64,000 bases of DNA, taken from NCBI RefSeq assembly GCF_001262505.1, contig NZ_KQ410724.1, positions 186,001 to 250,000 on the forward strand, read 5' to 3'. Within the stretch, counting starts at the first letter, position 1; every line of letters starts with the position of its first letter. The notes beneath the pieces were generated by a model. The model ran no database searches. It had not been told where the DNA came from and saw nothing but the letters and a program-made list of their open reading frames with translations. The DNA is from Shinella sp. SUS2 (GTDB taxonomy: Bacteria; Pseudomonadota; Alphaproteobacteria; Rhizobiales; Rhizobiaceae). The translations under genes were made by a program, and so were the position numbers. Of the stretch, positions 15,465 through 25,661 are shown in pieces.

Positions 15465-18400
15465 TTGTCGCAAGTTGTCACGGAACTGGTCATCGACGGA
15501 TCTGGCGCTCTTCGCGTGCTCGACCAGTACGAGCGCGGGATGGACAATGCTGCCCGGTCGACGCAGCAGACGACTGGCGCTGTCTCTGCCTTCAGTACTG
15601 CCATGGGCAAGTTCGCGGCCATGCAGGAGAAGGGTCTTGCGATCACCACTCAGAAGGTCGAGCGCATTTCGCGGGAGCAGAAGGCCTGGGAAAATTTGCA
15701 GTCCTCCGTCAACAGGGCAACCGGTCTTGAGATCAAGCTGCGCCGTGAAGCGCAACAGGCGGCCGTCGTCGCGGCAAATGCCGTGGTGCTTGGATACGAG
15801 ACGCAGGAAAATGCACTGCGAAATCTTGTCGCTCTGGAGGCAAAGCACGCGGCGCAACTCGCGGATGTGAGGAACGTTGGGCGGACGGCTGTGGCCTCGA
15901 CAAACGAGATGGCGCAGGCATCAAGGCGACTTGCCGCCGCAAACGACAATGCGCAGTTCGCGACGGCGAACCTCGCTGCACAATTTCAGGATATTGCGGT
16001 CACGTCCGCCATGGGGATGTCGCCGCTCCAGATCGCGCTGCAGCAGGGCACCCAGATTTCTGCTGTGCTCGGCCCGATGGGTGCTGCCGGCGCGGTTCGG
16101 TCGCTCGGCGGTGCCTTCCTCTCCATCATCAATCCCGTCTCTCTCGTAACGATCGGCCTCGTTGCGGCTGCGGCTGCTGCCGTGCAGTACTTCATGGCTG
16201 CCGACGACGGGGCTGTTCAGATCGAGGAACAGCTGCGGAAGCAAGAGGATCTCATCCGAGCGGTGGCTTCGAGATGGGCTGATGCCGCTCCGGCGCTAAA
16301 GGCCTATGCGGATGAGCTTGATCGGGCCCGCGAGTCCCAGGAGCGATATGCCGCCGTCTCGGCGGCGGCCGAGATGAAAATCAAGGGCCTCAAAGCAGAG
16401 ATGGAGGGGCTTCTCGGCGCGATCGGGCGGATGGACACCGACTATAGTCTGTCGAATGCGATCAATTCGGCTGATGTCGAGCAAGTCCGCGCGTTCCGGG
16501 AAAGCATGCTTGGCGTGAAAGACGCCATCGACGAGGGCAGGGATCCAACATTCAAATTGAACGATGCCATCGGCGCCCTGTCCGCAATCTTTCAGGACAA
16601 TGCCGCGCCGGCCGTGAAGGAGCTCCTGGATAACCTTACCGACGTGGCCGATAAAATGCGCGAGGTTGCGAATGAGGCTAAGTCCCTTACCTCGCTGCCA
16701 AGCCTGTCGCCGCTCTGGTCCGAGAGTGGACGCTTCCTTTCTGAACAGGAGTTCTTGCCTCGCGTGCCCGGCACGCCATCCCGCCGGCCGTTGATCGAGC
16801 TTGAAGGCCTGCCAGGTGCGGAGAAGCAGGAAAAGCAACTCCAGAAGCTGAGGGAAGGCTACCGAGATCTTATCCTCAGTGCCAATCAGCGCATTGACCA
16901 GATGCGGCTTGAACTGGAGCTTTCCGGCACGAGCGGGGCGGCGGCGGATGCGCTGCGCTTTGAGCAGGACCTGCTTGCGCAGACGATGGAAAAGCTCGGC
17001 AAGATCACACCGGACCAGCGCCGCGAGATCCATGGCCTAGCACAGGAATATGGACAGCTTGCTCAGGCTCTGGAAGAGGCACGGGTAAAATCTGACCTGC
17101 TTTTCGAGCGGGAGCAGATGGCCCGCAGCCCGGTCGATCAGCGCGTCGCCTCCCAGATGCGCAACCTCTATGGTGACGAATACAAGTCGCACATGGACGA
17201 CGCCATCGCAGACCAGATCCGTCTGAACGACCAGTGGCGCACGGCACAGGATGAATTGCAGGAGGTCGGCGATATCGGCGCGAATGCGCTCGGCGGCCTC
17301 TTGGATATTCTCTATGAATCCGGCGATGCGACTGAGCAGTTGATGAAGCTGTTTGCCAATATCGGCAAGCAGTTCGCGCAGATGGGTCTCGATCGCATGA
17401 TCGGGAACCTGAAGGCCGGGAAATCCATCTTCGATCTTTCCAGTTTCGGTGGCCGTTCTGCTGCCGATACCAAGGCGTCGGCCATTGCGATCGGTCGGGA
17501 GATCGGTGGCGCCGTCGCGCCGACCGTGACGACCGGGTTCAAGTCGGGCCTCGACGTATGGGCGGCAGGAATCCGTAAGATCGAAAGCGGCTCCTATGCC
17601 GGAAATTACGGCGCAGTCGGCCCCGTGACGAGCCGCGGCGACCGTGCCTATGGCGCCTATCAGGTCATGGGCGCGAATATCTCGACATGGACCAAGGAAG
17701 TTCTGGGGCAGTCGCTCTCGATCAAGGAATTCCTCGCGGATCAGTCGGCGCAGGACAAGATTTTCTATGCCAAGTTCAGCCAGTCCGCCGACAAATTCGG
17801 CTCGATGGCCGATGCTACGTCCGTGTGGTTTTCCGGGCGTCCGATCTCGCGCGCGGGCAACGCCAGCGATGGTTACAACACCGTCCCGCAGTATGTGGGC
17901 AAGGTGCAGTCGGCGGTGGATGCCTATCCGGGCAGCCTTCGTCAGGGTGTTTCCGACGGCGTTGTCGATGCAAATCGCCGGGTGCAGCAGAATGCCACTA
18001 TGCAGGGCATGGATTCGCCCGGCGCGACAGGGCAGATGGGGAAGCTGGAGGCCTTGCTTGGTCTCGGCGGCGCTGCGTTCGGTGCCTTTGCCGGCGGTTA
18101 CCAGTCCGGGAATCCGCTTATGGGCGGCCTCTCCGGTGCTATGTCAGGTTTTGGTGCGGCTCCGGCACTCTCTGCGCTTGGTCTCGGCTCGGCGGCCGGG
18201 CCGATTGGCATCATCGGCGGTGCGGTCCTTGGCATCCTTGGCGGTATCTTCGGCAGGAGCCGTCAGAAGCGGAAGGAAAAAGAGCAGGCGAGGGCAGAGC
18301 TTGAATCGCAGCGGGGCGCGATCCAGTCCCTGATTGACGCGGCCATGGGCACCCCATCCGGGGAATCCGAAAGCGCCTGGCGCCAGATGAGCGACGAAAT

Positions 18401-20627
18401 CGCCAAGGCGCGCAAGCTCGCTTCGAAGGCCGGCGATAGCGCCTTGGTGAAGGAACTCGATCTCGCTTCCGAGACGTTTTTTAACTTCCTGGTCGACGAC
18501 TGGCGGCGCGGGCTCGATGGCGTGATGAAAGCCATGGAGAGCGGCCACGGCATGGATGGTGCCTTTGTCCGGGCGCAGAAGGCCATCAGTGATCTGTCGG
18601 ACACGCTCGTCGGCTTTGTGAAGGATGCGGAATGGTTCGCCGAGACGGGCGGCGACTACGAGAAGGCCAAGCTGACGAAGAAGGAGGCTGACAACTCCAC
18701 CGGGACCAGTGCCTTCAAGCTCGGGCAGGATGACGATCGTAAGCGCTACTATGACCCGATCTCGCAGGACTATCGCACGGCGGTCACGCGCTATGCGGAC
18801 GAGCTGAAGAAGCTCGGCATTGAGGCGTTCACGATGACCGGGCCGAGGAATGAGCAGTACGAGGTTGCCGCGTTCTCTTCCGTCGACGCCCTGATGAAGA
18901 AGATGACCGACCTCGGCGTCGTCTTCGACGATCTCGGTAACATCCTGACGGCCGATCAGATCAAGGAGCGCCTGGAGCGCGAGAAGGAACTGCAGCGTGC
19001 CATCGAGGGCGCCCAGAAGGCGGCGCAGGAAATGGCGCTGCGCCAGTTGACCGGTGCGGAGGAGTTTACCCAGATCGAGACGGCCATCCAGACGCTGGAA
19101 GGCACGGCGGCCGGGCTCCAGACCACACTCGAAAAGCTCGGCATGACGGCCGATGAGGCTGCGGATGCGATTGCGAAGGGTCTATCCGAGGCCCTGAAAA
19201 AGCTGCGCGACGACTATGTGAAGGACCTCACGCGCTCGATCAACGAGCTTTCGGGCGCCGGCTACATCAATGATGTGATGGACGCCATGAAGCTCTATGA
19301 GGAACGCCTCAAGGACAGTAAGGCGCTGGGCATCGACACGTCCATGGCCTTCACGGAACTGACGTTGTCGCTCCGGGAAATCTCGCGTGAGGCCGGTCTT
19401 TCCGGCGACGACCTGAAATACCTTGCCAAGCTGTTCCCGGATCTCGCCAAGGTCTTCAAGGGGATTTCGCCCTCCGGCGGTATCGCCGAGGCACAGGCGG
19501 CGGTTGATCGTGCCAAGGCGGACCTGCGTGCAGCCTATGACGAGGAGGCGCGCGCAATCGAGGGCACGATCAGCCGCCTCAAGAGCTTCATCAGCAGCAT
19601 CGAGAAATTCAAGGTTTCCCTGAAACTCGACGACCAGCTTTCCCCGCTGTCACCGTTCGACAAGTTCGCGGAGGCGCAGAAGCGTTTCCAGGAAGTGTCG
19701 CAGAAGGCGCTTGCCGGCGATGAGACGGCGATGGGCGAGCTGGAGGATGTGTCGCGGCAGTACCTGGAGGAGGCGCGGGCCTATTATGCCTCCAGCGAGC
19801 AGTATTTTGCGATCTTCACCCAGGTGGAGGCCATTCTCGATCAGGCGCTTTCGTCGGCCAAGGGGCAGCTGTCCACGTCCGAGCAGCAGCTCGTGACGCT
19901 GAAGGATCAGGTGTCCAAGCTGATCGACATCAACGATAGCGTGATGTCGGTGGCGGATGCCATCGCCGCCCTGCAGTCGTCGATCGACAAGCTCGATGGT
20001 CTCGGCGGCTCCAGCGAGGAGTTCGATCCGACGAAGCACTGGTCGAAGTCGGTGAAGGATTTTTACGGTCAGCTCCAGGCCTACAAGAAAGAGACCGGCA
20101 GCAGTGTTGCACCGGCCGAGATCGCCAGCGTCTGGAGCGCCTTCGCGTCGGCCGGTTCTGGCAAGGAATATGACATGCTCGCCCGGGCATACACCGAGAT
20201 TCTGAAGAGCCTGATGCCGAAGTCCGGCATGCAGTTCGGCGGGATTGTGGGTGCTTATGCCGACGGCGGGATTGTCGGGAACGGCATCTATGATCGGGAC
20301 AGCGTCCTCGCGCGCTATGCCGGCGGTGGAAACATCGCGCTGGCCGGCGGTGAGCAGATCATCCGTGCTACTTCCGTCACGGCGACGACGCGTCCATTCC
20401 TCGATCACGTCAACCGGACTGGCACTGTGCCGAGCAATGACAACTCTGCCGTCGCGGCCGAACTTCGGGCGCTCCGGGCTGAGGTCGCGGCGCTGCGGGC
20501 CGAGCGGAAGGAAGGCGACAAGGTCGTTGCCGCGGGGGCGCAGCATGTTGCCAGCGCCGTCGAAAGTGGCACTCGGGCGACCGAGGATGTCGGCCGGAAG
20601 GTCAACCAGCAAAGCCTGAGAAGGTAA
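15465..20627 (+). CDS. Tape measure protein with embedded lysozyme-like domain
   Basis: The 1720-residue protein starts at TTG with AAGGA nine bases upstream; no nearby ATG fits better. It is dominated by long amphipathic helices, with hydrophobic stretches near residues 205-245 (VSLVTIGLVAAAAAAVQYFM) and 860-930 (Gly/Ala-rich, LGIIGGAVLGILGG-like). Residues about 703-835 form a lysozyme/transglycosylase-like domain (IRKIESGSYAGNYGAVG, then AYGAYQVMG), with Glu in KIES as probable acid. Length sets tail length; at about 0.15 nm per residue this would give a tail near 250 nm. The domain likely helps penetrate peptidoglycan during DNA entry. A coiled-coil C-terminus ends the protein. Confidence 0.9.
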   Translation: MSQVVTELVIDGSGALRVLDQYERGMDNAARSTQQTTGAVSAFSTAMGKFAAMQEKGLAITTQKVERISREQKAWENLQSSVNRATGLEIKLRREAQQAAVVAANAVVLGYETQENALRNLVALEAKHAAQLADVRNVGRTAVASTNEMAQASRRLAAANDNAQFATANLAAQFQDIAVTSAMGMSPLQIALQQGTQISAVLGPMGAAGAVRSLGGAFLSIINPVSLVTIGLVAAAAAAVQYFMAADDGAVQIEEQLRKQEDLIRAVASRWADAAPALKAYADELDRARESQERYAAVSAAAEMKIKGLKAEMEGLLGAIGRMDTDYSLSNAINSADVEQVRAFRESMLGVKDAIDEGRDPTFKLNDAIGALSAIFQDNAAPAVKELLDNLTDVADKMREVANEAKSLTSLPSLSPLWSESGRFLSEQEFLPRVPGTPSRRPLIELEGLPGAEKQEKQLQKLREGYRDLILSANQRIDQMRLELELSGTSGAAADALRFEQDLLAQTMEKLGKITPDQRREIHGLAQEYGQLAQALEEARVKSDLLFEREQMARSPVDQRVASQMRNLYGDEYKSHMDDAIADQIRLNDQWRTAQDELQEVGDIGANALGGLLDILYESGDATEQLMKLFANIGKQFAQMGLDRMIGNLKAGKSIFDLSSFGGRSAADTKASAIAIGREIGGAVAPTVTTGFKSGLDVWAAGIRKIESGSYAGNYGAVGPVTSRGDRAYGAYQVMGANISTWTKEVLGQSLSIKEFLADQSAQDKIFYAKFSQSADKFGSMADATSVWFSGRPISRAGNASDGYNTVPQYVGKVQSAVDAYPGSLRQGVSDGVVDANRRVQQNATMQGMDSPGATGQMGKLEALLGLGGAAFGAFAGGYQSGNPLMGGLSGAMSGFGAAPALSALGLGSAAGPIGIIGGAVLGILGGIFGRSRQKRKEKEQARAELESQRGAIQSLIDAAMGTPSGESESAWRQMSDEIAKARKLASKAGDSALVKELDLASETFFNFLVDDWRRGLDGVMKAMESGHGMDGAFVRAQKAISDLSDTLVGFVKDAEWFAETGGDYEKAKLTKKEADNSTGTSAFKLGQDDDRKRYYDPISQDYRTAVTRYADELKKLGIEAFTMTGPRNEQYEVAAFSSVDALMKKMTDLGVVFDDLGNILTADQIKERLEREKELQRAIEGAQKAAQEMALRQLTGAEEFTQIETAIQTLEGTAAGLQTTLEKLGMTADEAADAIAKGLSEALKKLRDDYVKDLTRSINELSGAGYINDVMDAMKLYEERLKDSKALGIDTSMAFTELTLSLREISREAGLSGDDLKYLAKLFPDLAKVFKGISPSGGIAEAQAAVDRAKADLRAAYDEEARAIEGTISRLKSFISSIEKFKVSLKLDDQLSPLSPFDKFAEAQKRFQEVSQKALAGDETAMGELEDVSRQYLEEARAYYASSEQYFAIFTQVEAILDQALSSAKGQLSTSEQQLVTLKDQVSKLIDINDSVMSVADAIAALQSSIDKLDGLGGSSEEFDPTKHWSKSVKDFYGQLQAYKKETGSSVAPAEIASVWSAFASAGSGKEYDMLARAYTEILKSLMPKSGMQFGGIVGAYADGGIVGNGIYDRDSVLARYAGGGNIALAGGEQIIRATSVTATTRPFLDHVNRTGTVPSNDNSAVAAELRALRAEVAALRAERKEGDKVVAAGAQHVASAVESGTRATEDVGRKVNQQSLRR

Positions 20628-20629
20628 GC

Positions 20630-22171
20630 ATGAACGCCCCCGAATATCTCATCGAAATCGCGGCCTGGGTCGGCGATGCCGATAAGGTGTTGCGTGTCGC
20701 CACCTGCGGCTACAACACCGGCCCCGGCGACAATCCGCCGAACGCGCACTATCTCGACGTGGTGGCGGACCCCGGCAGCTTCGTGCGCCACCTGTTCGGG
20801 CCGGCGCGCACGACCGGGCGATCCGAGGTCAGCTATGGTGAGATCCAGCTTTCGAACGCCAACGGCGAGCTTGATGGCTGGATCGACTATGGCTTTGACG
20901 GACGCACCGTGGTGGTCAAGCGGCTGTCGTCGCGCCGGGCGCCGTATTCCAGCGCAATCACGGTTCTTCGCGGCACGGTCGAACGGTTGGATGCCGATAA
21001 TGCCTGGCTTGGTTTTCGGCTGCGCTTCTACGATCGCCGCCGGTCCATCGACAAGCCGATACAGGAGAATGTCTATGCCGGCACGACGATCTCGGCCGGA
21101 CCAACCGCCGAGGGCAATCTCGACCTGAAAGACAGCGTCAAACCGCTGTGCTTCGGGCATTGCCTCAATGTGCCGCCGGCCCTCGCGAATGCCTTTGACC
21201 TGATCTACCAGGTGCACGACGGAGCGGTGTCGTCGATCGCGGTCTATGACGGCGGCGTGCCGCTCACGCTCGGCGTCAACCATGCCAATATTGCCGCGTT
21301 GCAGGCGGCAACGATCCGGCCGGGACGGTTTGATACCTGTCTTGCCCTCGGTCTCTTCCGGCTTGGCGGCTCGCCGGCCTTTGTCGTAACGGCCGATGTA
21401 TTGGAGGGGGCGACCGCTGCGGCGCGCTATCCGGGCGCCGTCGTGCGTCGGATGCTGGCGAAGATGGGCCTGACCGGCTCCGGCAATGTCAACGTCGCGA
21501 GCTTCAATACGCTGGACGCCTCGGCGCAGATGGAAGCCGGGATCTGGCTCGACACGCAGACGGCCGGGCTTGCCGCCATGGGGGATGTGCTGGCGTCGGT
21601 CGGCGGGTGGATCATTCCGGGTGCAGACGGTGCTTTTGAGGCTGGGCGTTTGCTGGCGCCCGGCGTGCCTGTCGGCAACATCAACGATGACGACATGCTG
21701 AAGGACAGCCTAGGCATCATCACGTCGACGGACACGGACGGCGGCCTGCCGGCGTGGCGCGTCGTTCTCGAATATGCCCGCAACTGGCAGGTTCAGGACG
21801 ATGCCCAGCTCGGCGGCTGCGTCGAGATGGCGCGGCGGGCGTTTCTCGCAGCCGAGATGCGCGAGGAAAAGATCGAGGACGCAGCGGTGCGCGTCAAGCA
21901 TCTGCTTGCGCCTGAAATGCGGGTTTCCACCCTCATCGTCGACCAGGAGGCGGCAGAGGCAGAGGCGGCTCGCTGGCTGGATCTCTACAGCGTGCGGCGG
22001 GACATCCTGTCTTTCTCGATGCCCCACGCGGATGCGGACGCCTTCCAGCTCGGGAAGACGGTGAAGATCGTCCTGCCGCGATGGGGATACGAGGCGGGCC
22101 GCAACATGGTGGTGATCGGCCGAGAGGAAACCTTGCGCGATTACACCGTCACCCTGACGGTTTGGGGCTGA
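20630..22171 (+). CDS. Distal tail/baseplate protein
   Basis: A 513-residue protein immediately after the tape measure, the position of distal tail and hub proteins. It is beta-rich with sequence such as RSEVSYGEIQLSNANGELDG and a C-terminal KTVKIVLPRWGYEAGRNMVV segment. It was not matched to a specific named family; similar proteins in rhizobial prophages are annotated simply as tail proteins. The start follows the tape-measure stop by two bases, and the next gene follows by one base. Confidence 0.6.
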   Translation: MNAPEYLIEIAAWVGDADKVLRVATCGYNTGPGDNPPNAHYLDVVADPGSFVRHLFGPARTTGRSEVSYGEIQLSNANGELDGWIDYGFDGRTVVVKRLSSRRAPYSSAITVLRGTVERLDADNAWLGFRLRFYDRRRSIDKPIQENVYAGTTISAGPTAEGNLDLKDSVKPLCFGHCLNVPPALANAFDLIYQVHDGAVSSIAVYDGGVPLTLGVNHANIAALQAATIRPGRFDTCLALGLFRLGGSPAFVVTADVLEGATAAARYPGAVVRRMLAKMGLTGSGNVNVASFNTLDASAQMEAGIWLDTQTAGLAAMGDVLASVGGWIIPGADGAFEAGRLLAPGVPVGNINDDDMLKDSLGIITSTDTDGGLPAWRVVLEYARNWQVQDDAQLGGCVEMARRAFLAAEMREEKIEDAAVRVKHLLAPEMRVSTLIVDQEAAEAEAARWLDLYSVRRDILSFSMPHADADAFQLGKTVKIVLPRWGYEAGRNMVVIGREETLRDYTVTLTVWG

Positions 22172-22172
22172 G

Positions 22173-23462
22173 ATGGCCGATAGCGGGATCACCGTTTCCG
22201 GGCTGACGGCCACCGGCGGCGTCGGGCAGATTGCGCTTGGCTGGTCGGTGACCGAAGCAAGCTGCTTGCCCTATCTGCGCCTCGACAAGGTGGAGATCTG
22301 GGAGGCGACGGCCAACAATCGGGATTCGGCGGTCAAGGTTGCCGAGATCTTCGGGGCGCAATATGTGCGCGGCGGGCTCGGCAAGTCGGTCTCCCGGCGC
22401 TACTGGATCCGGGCGCGCGATGCTTCGGGCAATCTCGGGGAGTGGTTCCCGGAAAGCCCGACGGCCGGCATTCTCGGCACGACGACCAGCACGACACCGA
22501 GTGCGAACGTCCTTTCGGATGTCAGCGCCAACGCAGGCAGCATCACAGCGGGCAGTATCACCGGCGTGATCATCACCGGCTCATTCATCCGCACGGCTGC
22601 CTCTGGCGCTCGTGTCGAGATGAATAGCGACCAGAATGCGTTGCTTGTCTACCAAAGCGGATCGGTCGCCACCGCGCAAATTCGCGCCATCGCAGACAAT
22701 ACGGTCGCATCGTTCTACGGCAACTATGGCCCCGCGCCGGTCATGAACGTTCAGAATGACGGCAACGGTCCTGCCGCCCGTCTAGCCGGGCGCGGTTTGA
22801 ACCCGGCCGTCCTCGATGTCGACAACCTCGGCACGGGGTCCGGCCGGGATGGCGCGCGCATCCGCAACTCGGGCAATTCCAGCGGCGGCGTTGCCTTCAT
22901 CGGCCGAGCCTCGGCGAATGGCGGTTACGCATTCTATGCTCAGAACGGGGGATATGGTCCCTTTACCGGGCAGCACGACGCCATGATCCGGCCGGATGTC
23001 GCATTGGTGGAGGGTGACATCGTTGTTGATCTTCGCGTGCTGCTACGCAGAGGCATCGACGACACGCTCACCGAAGTGGAGGTTGCCAATCATCGCGCGC
23101 AGAAGGGCGCTCTTGGCGTTGTCTCCCGCCGTGTTGCGCAGGATCGAAAGCTCGGCGGTTATTTCGCCGTCCTTCCACGAGATGACGATCTCGGCCTTCC
23201 GACGCTGATGGAGCGGCTCATCTGCCACAAGTACGACCGGCTGGTCGTGAACTCGGTAGGCGAGGGCCAGATCAACGTTTGCGGCCGGGGCGGCGACATC
23301 GCCGCCGGCGACCTGCTGATCACGTCGTCGATGCGCGGCAAGGCTGAGCGGCAAGGCGACGAGATCGTCTATTCCTTCACCGTCGCCAAGGCACGCGAGG
23401 ACGTGACCTTTACCCATCCGGACGAGGTTCGCCTTGTCGCATGCACATATCATTGCGGGTGA
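22173..23462 (+). CDS. Tail tip/fibre protein with possible autoprocessing C-terminal domain
   Basis: The 429-residue protein opens with a fibronectin-type-III-like domain (about 1-95, QIALGWSVTEASCLPYLRLD), a Ser/Ala-rich linker (GSITAGSITGVIITGSFI), and a Gly/Asn-rich repetitive middle. The last 160 residues begin PFTGQHDAMIRPDVALVEGD, resembling the intramolecular-chaperone (peptidase G2-like) C-termini of phage fibres that trimerise and cleave themselves. The family link for the C-terminus is tentative. It probably contributes to host-surface recognition. Confidence 0.58.
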   Translation: MADSGITVSGLTATGGVGQIALGWSVTEASCLPYLRLDKVEIWEATANNRDSAVKVAEIFGAQYVRGGLGKSVSRRYWIRARDASGNLGEWFPESPTAGILGTTTSTTPSANVLSDVSANAGSITAGSITGVIITGSFIRTAASGARVEMNSDQNALLVYQSGSVATAQIRAIADNTVASFYGNYGPAPVMNVQNDGNGPAARLAGRGLNPAVLDVDNLGTGSGRDGARIRNSGNSSGGVAFIGRASANGGYAFYAQNGGYGPFTGQHDAMIRPDVALVEGDIVVDLRVLLRRGIDDTLTEVEVANHRAQKGALGVVSRRVAQDRKLGGYFAVLPRDDDLGLPTLMERLICHKYDRLVVNSVGEGQINVCGRGGDIAAGDLLITSSMRGKAERQGDEIVYSFTVAKAREDVTFTHPDEVRLVACTYHCG

Positions 23463-23465
23463 GCG

Positions 23466-24656
23466 ATGTCTGACGCTGTCTTTCTCTTTCGTCCATCCTC
23501 CGACAAGGCGCTTCTCAGCGGCGGGAGCTGGATTGCCGACGGCGATGTCGCCCTCCGCAACGTCCAGAACGACAGATACTCGAGCATCGCGCGGTCGGCC
23601 ACGCTGCTTGCAGCGGATGCCCGTATCCGCGTCGACATGCGGCGAGCCGTGGATGTTCGCGGGTTTGCCCTCGCGCTGCCGAATGCGACGACGACCTGCC
23701 GAGTGCGTGTTTCCGCCTATGCGGGTGGCGACTATAGCGCACCGCTGTTCCAAACTGAATGGCGCGATGGCGGCGAGGCCGGCGATACATGGCGAGACGA
23801 CGAGCGGGCGCCGATCCTGTCGGCGGCGTTCGATCAGCCGGTGACGGCGCGCTATTGGCTGGTGGAGATTGACGATCCGCTCAATCCAGCCGGATCGATC
23901 GAGGTTTCCCGGCTGTTTCTGGCTGAGGGCCTGTCTCCTTCGTTCAACTATTCCTATGGCGCGACACTCTCGTTTCGGAACAACACGCTCTCCTCCAGCA
24001 CGCTATCCGGTAAATCGGTGCAATGGCGGCGCATCAGCCCGCGCCAGTGGCAGTGTGCGTTCGAGTACCTACCGGACCCGGAAGCGTTCGGCTCGGTCTA
24101 TGACTTCCTGCGCTACGTCGGCTTCGACCGTGAGGTCTTCATTATCCCGGAGCAGGGTGACCGCACGAATGCACAGGCGCGGCGGTTCTTCGCGACCGTC
24201 ACGCAGCTGGACGCGCTTTCCCAGGCGGTGGTCGGGCGTTCCAATTTCGGTTTCGGTGTTGAAGAGCGGGTAGCGTCTGCAGCCGTGGTCGAAGATGCGG
24301 TCGTGGTGCCGACCGTCACCTTCCAGTTTGCAGCCTTCGCGCCGGACATCATCGCAGGCTCGGCCATAGACATTCCGTCCTGCACCTTCACCGTCACCAC
24401 ATTCGCGCCTGATGTGGTGACCGGGGCCGCGATCGACGTGCCGGCGACCACGTTCCAGTTCGCCACCTATCTGCCGGTGCTGGGTAACCCGACCGAGATC
24501 GACGTTCCGGTCGTCGAGTTCACATTCACGGATTTCGCGCCCGACATCATCACCGGGGCGGCCATCGATGTTCCGTCCTGCGACTTTGCTTTCGCTCTCT
24601 ATCCGCCGCAGCCGATGGGCGCATTCGGCTCCGGCTTCAATGCCGGTTTCTCCTGA
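23466..24656 (+). CDS. Tail protein with C-terminal tandem beta repeats
   Basis: A 396-residue protein following the fibre-like gene. The N-terminal 260 residues are a folded domain (RVDMRRAVDVRGFALALP, NTLSSSTLSGKSVQWRRI) similar in style to rhizobial prophage tail proteins of unknown name. From about residue 275 a unit of roughly 24 residues built on IDVPxxxFxFxxFAPDIITGAA repeats four to five times. Such repeats often form extended fibres or expose receptor-binding surfaces. Repeats are well conserved, so they have either expanded recently or are under selection. Confidence 0.6.
   Translation: MSDAVFLFRPSSDKALLSGGSWIADGDVALRNVQNDRYSSIARSATLLAADARIRVDMRRAVDVRGFALALPNATTTCRVRVSAYAGGDYSAPLFQTEWRDGGEAGDTWRDDERAPILSAAFDQPVTARYWLVEIDDPLNPAGSIEVSRLFLAEGLSPSFNYSYGATLSFRNNTLSSSTLSGKSVQWRRISPRQWQCAFEYLPDPEAFGSVYDFLRYVGFDREVFIIPEQGDRTNAQARRFFATVTQLDALSQAVVGRSNFGFGVEERVASAAVVEDAVVVPTVTFQFAAFAPDIIAGSAIDIPSCTFTVTTFAPDVVTGAAIDVPATTFQFATYLPVLGNPTEIDVPVVEFTFTDFAPDIITGAAIDVPSCDFAFALYPPQPMGAFGSGFNAGFS
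24295..24610 (+). repeat. Tandem repeats of about 75 bases in the tail protein gene
   Basis: Four to five copies of a unit encoding IDVP(S/A)CxFxF followed by FAPDIITGAA. Copies beginning GACATCATC...GGGGCGGCCATCGATGTTCCG-like are nearly identical at the amino-acid level but differ at several third positions. Confidence 0.6.
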
Positions 24657-24673
24657 TCGGAAAGGATCATCCC

Positions 24674-25114
24674 ATGGCAGTTACCACCCAGCCCTACAAT
24701 CACACGGCGACGCTCATCAACGGCGGCAACATCAATCTCGCCACGCTCAAGGTGATGCTTCTGAGCGACGGCGCAAGCTTCACGGCCGCCAACACGGAAT
24801 TGACGCAGGTCACCAATGCCGGAGCCTTCGAGGTCTCGGGCAATGGCTGGACGGCGGGCGGGAGAGCGATTGCCAATGCGACTGTCACAACCGTCGAAAC
24901 CAGCGGCTCGATGCTGGATGCCGACGACATCGAGGTGACCGCCACTGGCGGCCCGATCGGGCCCGCTTATGGCGCGGTGGTCTACGATGACAGCGATCCC
25001 GATGACGCGCCGCTGTTCTTCATCAACTTCGATGGGCCGAAGTCCTCAGACGACGGCATTCCCTTCGTGATCCGCTGGTCGTCGAACGGCATCTGGCGCG
25101 TCCTGAAGGTTTGA
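24674..25114 (+). CDS. Hypothetical tail-associated protein
   Basis: A 146-residue protein with N-terminal NHTATLINGGNINLATLKVM and a C-terminal PLFFINFDGPKSSDDGIPFV strand pattern. Proteins with this start are common in the tail-fibre region of alphaproteobacterial phages, but no function is known to me. It has no membrane segment. Located between the repeat-bearing tail protein and further small virion genes. Confidence 0.6.
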   Translation: MAVTTQPYNHTATLINGGNINLATLKVMLLSDGASFTAANTELTQVTNAGAFEVSGNGWTAGGRAIANATVTTVETSGSMLDADDIEVTATGGPIGPAYGAVVYDDSDPDDAPLFFINFDGPKSSDDGIPFVIRWSSNGIWRVLKV

Positions 25115-25127
25115 TGGAGGGATCGAC

Positions 25128-25661
25128 ATGGCTGTACGTACGCGCACGCAGCTCAAGGACGACGCGGCGGCCGCGCTGCCCGACAACGTTTCCGGCGAGA
25201 TTTCACCGGCGGATGTTCGCGGGCGCGTAGAGGATCTCGCTGACAGCGCCTTCCTGGCCGGCGACACCGCCTCTGATGCGAATATTCGAGGCGCCGCGGC
25301 GGGGAAGGTTCTCACGTCCGGCAATGTGTGGAGCGCTGCTGCCGCCCTCGATCTCGGAAACCTGACCGGCACGGTATTGCTCGACTTCGCGACGTTCCTC
25401 GGTCTCGTTTCCGGCATTGCAACAGGCAACATTACGCTCGGCGCGACCAGCAACGTCAAGCCGGGCCAGACGGTTGTGCTCGACATCAAGCAGGATGCGA
25501 CGGGCGGCCGGACGCTTGCCCTTAATGCCACCTACTGGTTGGCCCCAGAGGGGGCGGTCCCAGCATGGGATACCACGGCGAACGCTCGCAATGTCCTTGT
25601 CGGGACTGCGCTGGGCGATGGCAAGGTATTGCTGGCCCTTGCCGGAAAGAAGGTGTCGTGA
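25128..25661 (+). CDS. Hypothetical virion/tail-fibre-region protein
   Basis: A 177-residue protein. Residues 1-50 contain RTQLKDDAAAALPDNVSGEI, a phrase typical of short proteins that anchor phage fibre or receptor-binding repeats, and the rest is beta-rich (VLLDFATFLGLV, NITLGATSNVKPGQTVVLDI). This pattern recalls head or tail fibre trimers. Function is inferred from position. Its stop overlaps the next ATG. Confidence 0.55.
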   Translation: MAVRTRTQLKDDAAAALPDNVSGEISPADVRGRVEDLADSAFLAGDTASDANIRGAAAGKVLTSGNVWSAAAALDLGNLTGTVLLDFATFLGLVSGIATGNITLGATSNVKPGQTVVLDIKQDATGGRTLALNATYWLAPEGAVPAWDTTANARNVLVGTALGDGKVLLALAGKKVS

